DNA from: Zingiber officinale
Taxonomy: Eukaryota; Streptophyta; Magnoliopsida; Zingiberales; Zingiberaceae
Direction: 5' to 3'
NCBI RefSeq assembly: GCF_018446385.1
Contig: NC_056000.1
Span: 37,919,511 to 37,983,510, forward strand
Length of the DNA: 64,000 nt
In this document: piece after piece, positions 22,835 to 34,400 of the stretch
Layout of the letters: every line of letters starts with the position of its first letter
Position numbering within the stretch: position 1 is the stretch's first letter
The notes under the pieces: model-generated
Databases searched by the model: none
Told to the model about the DNA's origin: nothing
The model's input: only the letters and a program-made list of their open reading frames with translations
Position numbers and translations under genes: made by a program

Positions 22835-25699
22835 TCACGTCAAAACTAAGTTGGCACTCTGAAGACCATCATTCGTGTCGATGCCCAGAATCTTCCTGAG
22901 GTATTCTAGCTGCTCGAAAGATCCTTGAAGTTCCTCCCACTGCAAAGAAACAACGGCCCCAGTTATTACGAAACAATTCTAAGACAAGGGCATGGTGTCT
23001 AGAACAGGAACAAATATGATCAGTCAAGATATAATGCATTGACAATCCTTAACAAAATATAAAACACAGCCCGAGCGATTAATTGGCTATGTTTCCAGTT
23101 CTTCAGAATGTCAGTAAGAAGAAACAAATGTCAAACATTCAGAAAGCAGCACGCCATTTTGTATGAGATTCCTGTTGCAAATTACATATAAAGGCACTTA
23201 ATCTCAACAAAAAACATCATTGAAATGTGAGCATCTGTTCCTTCTGAACTAGTCTATCAAGGAACCTATTCACAAACTTCCTCCAAATCAATCTCTCATA
23301 TATTTTACAGTCTGAATACACAATTACAAATGTGTATAAGACAATATTATATTTTCATCAAAAAACAATATCAGGAAAATTTTACCTCATGGAAAGAAAG
23401 AGAAACAAGCTTCCAACCAGCAGCAGCAATATATCGACGCTTCAGTATAGTGTGGCCTAACGGAGTACCTGTTGAGCAACATAGACAAGTTAAATTTTCA
23501 GGTGCAATCTACAAACCGCACCTTCCATATTCATATTCTGAATTTACCTAAAAGCAAAATATTTTTCTTTTTGTGCTCCTCTCTCTCTTTCCTATTATTC
23601 CCTTAAATTCAAAACATGCATTTTAAGATATTCACATTCTAAAGGTGTCTAAATAACTTTAGGTCAAACAATGACAACAGACTGATCTTGAAATCAGCTT
23701 GTGGCAACATTTTCAGTTGAAATCTTATGTGGTTGGGTAGATAGAAATTTGAAGTACAAGGGTATAATCAGAAAGAAAAGAGTGTTTTTTATTATAAAAA
23801 AAATGAATAAGAGGTGTTTTTGGTAAATTCAGAATGTGATTGCTACATGCCTAAGTTTCTGGAAAAATGTGTTGGTCCATCAATCTCAAATGCAAGCCTT
23901 CTGTCGACAAGTACTGCATCTAGTGTGTATCCGTCCACCACATACTCTTTCACCCAGTCGAGACCTGTACTTACAAGAAGCCTAGCAACCTCAGTTTGGA
24001 ATGAGGAAGTAATTTTCTGATTGAATCGCTTAGTCTTCCCTGCTCTAGATATTTTCTCCTCTAGATGACTTGATAGTGATAGACCAAGATTCGAATATTG
24101 AAGTTTCAGACACTGGTTGGCCAGATGAACCTGTGTAGCAAACATGATATCTTCCCTGTATTGTTCTGAGATCCTTCCCTCTTCAAACTTGCTTAAAGAA
24201 GTCCAGATGCAGGAAAAGAATGGGCGATCCATTCGGTTAAGTACAGCATAAGACCAAGCTATATTACCAAGCTGACTTCTGTCAAATCTCAATGTAGAAG
24301 AATCCAGATGGTTGCTTACAACACTTTCAGCATGGTCACTTGCCTCAGTCTTGGCATTTAAAATTTCTAACTGAGGTGAATTTTCGACTTCCACAAAATA
24401 TTTCCAACTGCCTGCATCTGTGAAGGCCTGATCTAGTGAGTCAAGAAAAAGATCAGCACACTCATTTAAAGAAGCAAATGCCCACAAGAACTGAGCAATT
24501 TCCTGCTCCCTGAAAGTATGAACTATTTCAGATGCCCTTTTAGATAGGGCAAAAAAGAGGTCTGGTGCAGAATGTTGCATCAAAGCAAATGCACCAGCAG
24601 TATTAGCAACATTCTGCGAATTGAAGTCTCCAATCTTCACAAGAGCCACCTCAGCAATTCTATCCATTTCTGACAAATAGAGAAGGTCACCACCAACCTT
24701 TGACAAGGCCCAAGCTATGTTCGATATCCCCTGCACCGAGCACTCCGGTAGCATGATCATTGCAATACCTATGAGCATTGACATCTCTCTTTGGCGGGCA
24801 ATTGACAACCTATGAGTTCTACTCATGGAAACCTTTTCCATGTTCTTAGCAATGCGGTGGAGAGCTGTAGCAATATTTCGTGGAGTAAGTGGTGAAGGTT
24901 TCAAGCCTTTTGCCACTGCTGAGACAGCCTCGGAAGCTATTTCCAAGACCTCATCAGCAGTCTGTGCCTCCACGATGGCTTTGTTCAAAGCGATCTCTTT
25001 CTTTCTATCTGAGGCTCCTGTAAACTGTGATAACTTCTCAATGAATTCCTCCCTCGAATTCATCCGCTTTTTCTCGAACATCCCATTTGCAACTGTATTG
25101 ATTTTCTCTCTAAGACCACTGATGCCACTTTTCAAATTCAATTCATCTAAATCAATTTCCTCAGAGATTACAGTAGAGGCATGGTCATCATCATCCTCTA
25201 AATCATCCGAGAAGACATCTTCAACATTAATCTTCTTCTCTTTTTTGCTAGATTTGGCCTTTTTCTTCCTATTTCTTTTCTTCGGAACCACCATTTTCTC
25301 CATTGAACTAGTCAAGCCCCTGACCTCAATTGCTCTCAATGCGATCTTCCTTGCCTCGACACACCAATCCATGCTCTCTGCATCATTCAGCAGTCTTGAT
25401 CTTTCCCGGGCCTTCTTCGGAGGTATTTGAGTCTTAGATGAAGGAATCTCTCCTAGGAACTCCAATTGCCACTGTGAATTAACCTCATTTTGATCATCCA
25501 CGTCCACACCATTCTGGTCTGCCAAATCACTTCCCAGTCTACAAGAACATATCTTTCTGTTCAGAGACATCGGCTTGAGCATTAAATAATGAAAACGAAA
25601 CATAGTTCTCATTGTTGGGGAGGTCTGCATGATTTTTGCTGAAATCTGCGGTGGAGCAAGGCATTGCCTTCCCAGAAGTGTGGCGAATTGCGACTCCAT
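22835..25699 (-). CDS. RAP: RAP-domain protein, chloroplast (OPR-type repeats plus RAP domain)
   Basis: Three exons in frame: 25699-23851, 23468-23386 and 22939-22835, giving 2037 nt and 678 aa. That length fits the single-copy plant RAP protein, whose Arabidopsis member acts in chloroplast 16S rRNA maturation. The N-terminus is poor in acidic residues, as in a transit peptide. Residues about 140-180 are a Lys-rich stretch followed by an acidic one. From about 320 to 500 come helical repeats of the OPR kind, with the cores [40 protein letters not shown] and [16 protein letters not shown]. The RAP domain starts at [12 protein letters not shown] and continues over the two small exons ([37 protein letters not shown]). 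Intron 1 must use a GC donor (G|GCATGT at 23851/23850) to keep the RNLGTPLGH frame. Without that splice the frame ends four bases later. Confidence 0.93.
23469..23850 (-). other. GC-AG intron within the RAP domain
   Basis: On the minus strand exon 1 ends ...AAACTTAG and the intron begins GCATGT. It ends TCAACAG at 23469, and exon 2 resumes with GTACTCCG. No GT at or near the boundary restores both the reading frame and the conserved residues; the GC donor restores both exactly. GC-AG introns are a minor but real class, usually with AG|GC donors like this one. Retention would add Met and then stop, truncating the RAP domain after about 10 of its 60 residues. Confidence 0.8.
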
Positions 25700-26392
25700 C
25701 TACACCTTCCTATATAGAAATGCAAAATCTTAGGCCATCCAGAGAGAAATTTCCTTCAAATACCAATGCCAAGAAACCAACTACTTGTATGCTACAAAGA
25801 AATATCATGTCAAGGTTTTGAGAGCTACACTAATCCCTAGTATCTAGATAATCAGGCTGCAACATATAATCTATTGAAAATCTATTATGAATTTAAGGTA
25901 ACGAGAAAAAGTCCGACGTGATGGACTCGTCTTCCTCAGACGGAAATCGGACGCAGGAGAGGAAGAAAAAAAAAAGTAAAAGAGGAAGAAGAATTGGAGG
26001 AGGAAACTGACTTGGACGAGTAAGGGGAAGCGACGTTGCGAGGCAAAATTTCCTGCCTTTGACGGGTGAGGTTGGCCGGCGACTCCGTTCCGAGGCCACA
26101 AGCTGACGGCCGACGGTCGACGGCGAGGAGAAGTTGGCACTAAGCAGCGAAGCAAACGAAGGATAAGGATGCGGAGGGCCGCCGGTCAATTAGCCAGGGG
26201 ACCAAAATAAATGGGAAATTTCAAAATACTCCCTTCGCCCGACCTATCTGGTAAAAATTAAAATAACGCCCTTTATTTTTATTATCATAAAAAAATCTTA
26301 TAATAAAACGATTTTTTATTTATTTAAAATTATATAATATAAAGTAAAATTAGTATAACTTAATTAAAATTATACATGTGGAATAATATTAT
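25700..26392 (-). promoter_or_regulatory. RAP gene 5' leader and promoter region
   Basis: The sequence upstream of the RAP ATG on the minus strand. Between about 26190 and 25890 it is GC-rich, with pyrimidine runs near 25960-26010 that read CTTCCTCTTTTAC-like on the sense strand, as is common in plant leaders. A TTGCAG at about 25857 could be the acceptor of a leader intron, but no donor was assigned. A TE border (solo LTR, 26398) lies only about 200 bp beyond the GC-rich part, so the promoter must be short or shared with that LTR. Confidence 0.45.
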
Positions 26393-26397
26393 ATAAT

Positions 26398-27319
26398 TGA
26401 TGCGGTGATGATGAAAGATACACCCCGCTATCACGGTGGAGGTCAGAGGAGGTCAAAGTCAAGACGGTCAACACGTAGATGACATCGGTCGATTGGGCGA
26501 AACATGCCCTGATCGGAAATAGGGCTTCGAACCACCATCGCCTTCGACATGGGGAGCAATCAAACAACCGACGCTCAAGACAATGTGCAGAAGTTGGGTC
26601 AAGCGGCTACCCCGCTCGGTCAGAAAATAGAGATGTGCAGCGGCTACCCCACTCGATCTGGCAACATACTTCGGCCGAGCAGCTACCTCGCTCAGCCTGG
26701 CAGCAGGCTTCAGCAATAACACAGTGAACCTTCGGTCAAGCAGACACACTATGGCACAGCAAGGTTCTACCCGACCAGACGGGGCATCAAGGCGGCGGAA
26801 GGATGGCCGAGCGACCAATCCGCTCCGCCTAGCAGTATACTCTTGATGATATCCAGTGATATCCTTTTGGGAGTTGGTGCCATCGACAATAGGCATGAGC
26901 TACCAGAAGATCGTACAGCGGAAATTTCCACTGTCACTTCAGAGATATGCTCGGTCTGTTAAGGCACTGTGTCATGGACACTTTACTGGTAAGTCATTTC
27001 AGAGAAAGCTTTGAGAAGCGTGCCCACCTTGGGAAACGTGTATGCGTGCTACAGGAGTTCTATATAAAAGGGGGCCCAAGCATCGACAAAGATACGTTAT
27101 ACATGCGATATTCACTGTTTGTGCTACAGTCTTTTTGTTGCTCCGCTTCATTCCTCATCGCCAGTGACTAACTTGAGTGTCGGAGGGTCAACGTCGAGAA
27201 CCCCTTCCCTGGCTCGGCATTGACGTAGTCTGTGTTGCAGGTCCGCACGGAATCCACAAGAGGTCAGCGTGAACGTCACATCCCCAGCTTTTCGTCTTTT
27301 CGACTTTCAGACAGGATCA
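26398..27319 (+). mobile_element. Solo LTR of a Ty3/gypsy (Tat-like) element, 922 bp, TSD ATAAT
   Basis: It starts TGATGCGG and ends CAGGATCA. The duplication ATAAT is present at 26393-26397 and 27320-27324. The interior is GC-rich with many CGGCCGAGC / CTCGGTC words. A TATA box (TATATAAAAG, 27061-27070) is followed by a leader reading TGAGTGTCGGAGGGTCAACG, shared with the Tat-type LTR at 4062-7284. No internal region is present, so it is the product of LTR recombination. It sits about 700 bp upstream of the RAP start codon, with transcription pointing away from that gene. Confidence 0.9.
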
Positions 27320-27478
27320 ATAATAATATTCTTTTTCAACTTATTTAAATTATTTTCTTTTAATTTAAATTACTACAGACAGTAGATTAATCGAGATCAT
27401 TTATTCTTTTCATTTTTACCCTTTCAATTTTAGCCCTTTTTTTTGAAACTGCTTTGTCAATCATATGGGAAATAATTT

Positions 27479-27900
27479 AGTTTCATAAATTAGGATTTAT
27501 AAATTATATTAATTTAATTTCAGAAAATTATTGTCATATTTAAATTTATATATGTTAGTGTCTGTTTATAGATTTATATTTATATATAAATATATTTTTT
27601 TTATAAAAAACAGTTGAATTAGTTTCATAAATTATGATTTATAAATTATATTAATTTAATTTCAGAAAATTATTGTCATATTTAAATTTATATATGTTAG
27701 TGTCTGTTTATAGATTTATATTTATATACAAATATATTTTTATAAAAATTAGTTGAATTAGTTTCATAAATTATGATTTATAAATTATATTGATTTAATT
27801 TCAGAAAATTATTGTCATGTTTAAATTTATATATGTTGGTGTCTGTTTATTGATTTATATTTATACAAATACAAATTTGTATATAAATATTTTTTTATAA
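27479..27900. repeat. Tandem repeat, three copies of about 140 bp, AT-rich
   Basis: Units starting AGTTTCATAAATTA begin near 27479, 27621 and 27760, so the periods are 142 and 139 bp. Each contains ATTTATAAATTATATT(A/G)ATTT, CAGAAAATTATTGTCAT and TATATATGTT(A/G)GTGTCTGT. Identity between units is high, with small indels in the A/T runs, so the duplication is recent. It lies between the two minus-strand genes. No function is evident. Confidence 0.9.
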
Positions 27901-28144
27901 AAATTAATTAAATTTATTTGCCAACAATACTCTTTAGCTTTCAGTAGTACATTTTACCCTTATAGAAGTCTAATTATGTTATTTTCTTTTTTATAATTTA
28001 AGTGTTCAAATTTTATCCAACTAATTCGGGAGATAGATGATCTTTCCTAACTTCACATATTGAGTGAAATTGAAATACAACTTATAGTCTTATACACACT
28101 TTTAAAATATTCATGCTTTACCACTGCATCTCATTTTTTATACC

Positions 28145-28290
28145 AGCACATCAATTCCCTGATAACTCATTTTTTTTCTACTAAGAATGAAAATCAACAA
28201 GTAATTCCTTTTGCACCGGCACATCATTTCCCTGATAACTCATTTTTTTTCTACTAAGAATGAAAATCAACAAGTAATTCCTTTTGCACC
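28145..28290. repeat. 73-bp tandem duplication 3' of the DprA-like gene
   Basis: Two copies of GCACATCA(A/T)TTCCCTGATAA followed by ACTCATTTTTTTTCTAC and a shared remainder begin at 28146 and 28219. They are almost identical, so the duplication is recent. The block lies 140-280 bp beyond the stop codon of the minus-strand gene and may be in its 3' UTR or just past the polyadenylation site. Confidence 0.85.
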
Positions 28291-28427
28291 GAAAAGAACG
28301 AGCTACCTATCAAACAGTGAAGTAGGAAGAAGGAAAAGAAAAACAAAGAGAAGAATCGAATGACTCTCATCATCTGCCATCCTATAGACAGGACAGTATA
28401 TACTAAAATGTGTTCCGACCATGGAGA

Positions 28428-31400
28428 TCAATCGAGATAAAATAGAGTCACAATTTTTCGAAGTTTCTTGGCTTCTTGGCATGTTTCCATGAGCAATTTG
28501 CTGTCGTGAAATGCAAAGCATATAACTTGTTGCACCTTCGATAAGATATCCATATTGCACAGCCTGTTGTTGAAATAAACAAAAACATTAGAACAATTCC
28601 ATTTTTGGACAAGAAATTATCAAACAATCTAAGATTGCCTTTAGGTTTTGCTAATGGAATCGATTGACAGAAGCATCAGTCGATCAGTACCAATTCATTT
28701 TACTTTGAGAGATACCGAAAAGAAAATTATTTCCTTTGTGGTTCTTAAAAGACCAAACATGTGTAGAATTCAACACTTGTCTTTCTTGCTGATACAACAA
28801 TTTTGCAAAGGGATAAGCAATTTGGAAAGAAAAAAAAAAGAACAAAAATACATGTGCTATCGAGTTAGTTCTATAGATTTCTAGTATCTCAACTGAACCA
28901 TGGATTTTAAAAGATTAAAGTGAAAATTTGAGATTCAATCCACTGCCTGATTATGCAAAATCTTCTCACCCTATTGATTTTTTTCTTTAACTAAATCAAT
29001 GTAACGCTCCAGATGATATAAATGTGAAGATGTCGTATATTCCAGTCAATATATGATAGCACTGATCTGGATTAATATTGTCAATGCTATAGAACAATCT
29101 ACAGGAATTTGTACTGTTAATATTTTCACAACAAAATTATGAAATTACAGAAATATGACCATTTTCTGCAAATGTAGTGGAATGTGAATCAGTAGATCGG
29201 TTCAACAATATTAAAATGATCTGTATTGGTGAATTGTCACTAAATTTCCTGAATCAGTGCAATCAACAAAAAACTTTGAAGAAAAAAATAAAAGGTGGGT
29301 TAATTAAATGTTTATGTAAGGAAACATGGTAGAAGCAAACCTGCTAGCTTCAATTAATGGCAACTGATCATTTTCAGGTTTCTCGATTAGATTTCGAACC
29401 TAAAAAGATTGAATAAATACAGTAATAATATCAACGTCAATATTCAATCAAACAATTAATGTAAGAAGCTGCAAAAAAAAAAAATCACTTAAGCAGTAAA
29501 ATATGTTCAAAAGGATTCAGTAGAAATATTTCCAGCACTCAAATTATGCTCTCTGATGATATACCGTGTTATTTTGACATGGAAGATAAGATTGCTGATT
29601 AATCAATTTACTTGAATTTGTAATTAACTTAATAAACTGTATCAATAATTTCAGTGCCACATCACTTCAAGCAAAGCATTAAGTTACCAAAAATAGAAAA
29701 CAAAACAATTTACAGACTTGGGTATGTAGAATCGAAAAGACATAGGAGCCAGGTTGAAGAGAGTGCCTAAAATATACCTGCATATCAGGAAGGAAGGGCT
29801 ACCATAAAAGTGCTTACAAGTCCTCACATCCTAAAACACTATAGATTAATGTCTATTGCTCATAGAGGATGTTAGAGAATGAACCAAATTAATAGTAATG
29901 CAGCAAAGATGCTGCAAAGCATCCATTGAACTTTTATTATGTGTGACTTCCTATTCTTGGAAATGAGAAGGAAAGAGAAAGTTACTGGTACAATAACTGA
30001 AAGATATGTAGCATGGTAGAAGATTGGCCAGCACTAAGTTTAGCTAAAAATCAAAGTAGATGCATTTATGAATTAAAAGGAAAGAAAAATTATCAACTTA
30101 GTCAAGATGATTGTAGGAGTGTTGTGATGCAATACAACATTCTTTTTCAAATTCTTTTGAAGCGACACAAAATGTTGTCGAATTACCAGGTCATATTCCC
30201 TGCAAAACAGAAGGGTATCCCTACAGGTGATTACCACTTATTTCAACCACAGTAAGGAAAACCAACAATCATCGTGCAGTAAGAAATTTCAGTGTAGCAA
30301 CCTAGTGCCCTGAACTTTCAACCTGGTGATTCTAACAAATTAAGCTGATGTTTCAGTGATCCAATAGATTGCATCAGGATCCATTTAAATAACAGAAAAT
30401 GATTTGACTAAGATAATGAGCTCGGGCCACTGGCCAACCTAAATTTGTGCTGTAGCAAGTGTAAAACAACTATCCACAACAAAAACTAAATTGACTCGTA
30501 ACTTTGATATTGACTTGTCAGACCTAACAATTGGTCTAAAATACTTAGCTCAAGTTAGCTAACTCATTTAAGTTTATAAAGATTCTCTATTAGCCCACAA
30601 CTAACCATGTTTGCTCCAATACCAATTGTCATGAACCGTTTAGATAAGAGAGTTGGGCCATTAACTTGTTACATCTAACCACTAGTCTAAAATATTCAAG
30701 CTCAATCTAGGAGTAGCTACCTCATTTAAGTTTACAAGCCTCGTCTATTAGACATGATTTGGGTGTTACAACAAGTCTCTCTCATGTAACTCAAGATCTC
30801 CCACCACACAATAAGACATGATTCAATGATAATATGATAATTTATTTGCAAATTGAAATTCCTAGGAGTCAATAGTGTAAAACATCTAGATTGAATCCTT
30901 TCTCATCAACTTGATTGTTGGTTATTAGTTAAGTAATCATATTTAAAATGACACTAGAGCATATAGTGAGTTCAAATCCTCTTAAATTGAAGAAATACTA
31001 TGAAATAAATATATTTTGTCAATGTGTTGAACTTAGACGAGTTCAATTTTCCCATGCACGCCTGGGGATGGTGTCAAGAGGATAGACAACTAAATTGAAT
31101 CCATTCCCAACAATCTAATATATGGGGATGTGTTAAATTAATCAAATTTGAAGGGGTAAACAAACAACACCATTTATTTTTAAGATCTTCAAATAGACAC
31201 TCCTATTTTGTTTATTATCAAATGTCAAAATCTTTAAAATACCCATCATACCCTCTTTACCTTCAATTAATTTTTCACTTTTACTAATTCAAAACAAAAA
31301 TATTCTAATTTCTCTAGTACCTATCAACTCGCTATGAGAAAATATTCACTAATTGAATGACGATATATTGCAATTTATATCCAAAATTCTCAAACTAACA

Positions 31401-34400
31401 ATCTATTTGCTTTTGCTAATTTGAGACGAAAACCTTTCTAACACTACTTATGAATAGTGAATGATTTAGAAAGTGAACATTCATACACATTTTTATTTGA
31501 ATAAGAACAATTTTTATACAGCAAAAGTAAACAATTTCAACCCAACTGTTCATTTTTCAATAAATCAAGATAAAGGGACATCATGGGCATATTATTAACG
31601 ATGGGACACATTAATAATCAAAACAGGGGGACCCTTTCGATGATTTTCAAAATAAAGGGCACCGTTTTGATCTTTTTCCCCAATTTAAAATGATATTAGA
31701 ACAGATATGGAGTTCAAATCCTCTTAAATTGAAGAAATAGCACAAATTAAATTAATTTCATCCATGTGTTGGACTTCGATCAAGTTGCCCATAAACAGGT
31801 CAAGTGGTGTTAAAAGTATAAATACTAAATCTATTCCCAACACTTTAATCTCAAGAGATAAAAGATAATCTAATCAAAATTAAAATGATATTAGATGAGA
31901 TCTTGAGTTCAAATCCTCTTGAATTGAAGAATACTATAAATTAAATTAGTTTCATTTGCATGTGAACTTTGTCTAGTTCAATTTGCTCGCCGACATCTAA
32001 GGGAGGTGTAACAGTATTTCTATAAAAAAAACCTAAGTTGAATCCATTCCTAATGGTCTAATCTTAAGGAATATGTTGAAACCCAACCACCTTTGAAACT
32101 TGTCAATGAAATTCAATCCAATTAAGACGAACATTTTCTAAATTTTATACTTGCAAGCTCAGGAATTTGTGAATCCAAGTCATTTGCATTGCCGTTGTGC
32201 TAAACAATAAGGTAAATAGACCAAATTAGAACTCCTTATACAATAGAGATAGAGTTTATTATCTTAATCAAACAGCAAGATACTACAATAACAACCAAGC
32301 CTTATCCCACTAGTGGGGTTTTAATCAAATGGCAAGATAGATTGTAAAAACTAAGATTAACAAAAACTGAAAAGTTTATATTTGCCGCATTTTGATAGTG
32401 AATCCTTTTACAGGTTATAAAAACAATTAGGTTCTTTGCAAGAAATGCAAACATTTTGGGAAGGCACAAAAAGCATGCAGGGAGAAACAAGAAAACATAA
32501 GAATGAAACATGAGTGAAAAATGAGAACCTCACGCCGTACCTTAGCTAACAACTCCTGACTGTCAGGTGATTGCATTTTCAGGCTCTGGGGCAAGATCAC
32601 AGTGAGCAACTCTGGCTTCTCTGCTCTTAAAGCGCCCCTGATAACAGCTGCATTAGTCCCAGAAGCTCCTGAAGTAAAAATGTGGTTCTTCTGCAGTGGA
32701 AATATAAAGTTCAGGAATTAATTGATCGCTTGAATGACATGAAATTTGGAGAAAATCTGAGATAGCACGAAACAGCAGTCATGAGAAGACCTTACAGTTA
32801 TAACCATGGCATAGCTGAGAATCTCAATAAGCTGCTGATGCATGAACCCCATATTACGTGTCCCAAAGAATCCGATTGGTCTGGGTCCTTGCTGTTGAAT
32901 AGCCAAAAGTTCCTGGAAAACATTATCAACATTTGAATGCAAAACAATAACATTTTATTTTAGGATGGAAAGAATATGCATGCCAAAAAATCAGCATATA
33001 ATTAATGATCTTTACATATGAACTGGAAATAAAAAGAGACGGGACAATTCAATTTGATTCTGTACAATTTAATAAAAAAAATTATTTATATGATTCTAAA
33101 CATTAAATGAAAACTCAGTAGAGGTTAAATGTAATCTATTAAAGGTAAATATAACCTAATAAGAAATTAAACTAAACTAAATTTATTAAAAAATTAAATC
33201 AAAATCATAAAAGAATGGATGAATTTTATGTAATATGATAAAAGTATAAAGATTGAAGAGTTAAGACTTAAAGTCAAGATGTATTGCAAAAGAATATTTT
33301 GTAATATAGTATTGGACAAAATGACCACAAAGACTATTAGAATAGTAAAAGTTGTCAAACCTGCATAGTGCATATTGAAACTTGTCTTTTTTATAGTAAT
33401 GATAGCAACTTCATTTGATTGTAGAACATAGTAAATTTTTGTAAAGTGGCAACCCTTTTGGAATGTCGGCAGTCATTCTCATTGACGTCGATTTCTATAT
33501 AAAGAGAGGGATGTAATGCAAAGGAGCAAATTAGAAGTTCCAATTAATCTGTTACTAATTCATTTCTTTCTTCCTACATTTCTGCCATTTTGTCAATTTG
33601 TATTCTTGCTTCTCTCCCTAAATCCTCTAAATTTACATAGTATCATAGTCTTAAACTGTGGGAGAGAAAAGATAATTGACCATGGATAATGAAAAAAGAT
33701 CCTCAATTCTCCTTTCCCATTATTCCTCAATTTGTCAAAGAACCCCGGAGTCATTTTAGTTTGTGTCTCCGACTCTCCGTAATGGGGAGAATTATCTTAC
33801 TTGATCCCAAAGTCATGTGAAATGCTCTTCAAGTCAAGAATAAATTGACATTGGTTGATGGTTTGATGGAGAAGACGAAGGAGAATACTCCGATGTATGA
33901 GGTGTGACCTTGTAATGCTATTGCAATTGCATGGATGTCCAACTCTGTGAAGGAAAGACTCAATAAGAGTATTGCCTATCCTTATGGAGGTGAAAATATT
34001 ATGGGACAATCTGAAGGATTATTCCTCCCATGGTAACATTCTTTGAGCCCACCAGAATAAAGCCATCATCACCACTTTAAGACAAGAGATGATGACGATG
34101 ACAGAGTATAACTCCAAGCTAAAGGACCTGTGGGATGAGTCGAAGAACTACTCTAATGTCCCTGTGGATACGATGCTGCTACTAAGTATGCTAAGGAATG
34201 TGAGAAGAAGCTGCATAATTTTTTATGCATTTAAACATAGCTGCATCATAGGATGCTTCGTCCTATGAAGGTGAATTCCCTTCATCAAATGATTGAGAAT
34301 GAATCCCAAATGAACCGTTGTTTTTTCAGAACAAGAAAAGGTGAAATCGCGCAGTTTAGTCATCAGCCATCTGGTGGTCAGTCTCCTTATATCTATCCAT

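Noticed and set aside
24825-25430. 201-codon plus-strand ORF opposite the RAP gene
   Set aside because: It is a shadow of the intact RAP coding frame; its Ser/Phe-rich sequence mirrors Glu/Lys-rich codons on the true strand, and it resembles no known family.
28150-28290. Short repeat pair considered as a CRISPR-like array
   Set aside because: Only two direct tandem copies without spacers, in a plant nuclear context; it is a simple duplication.
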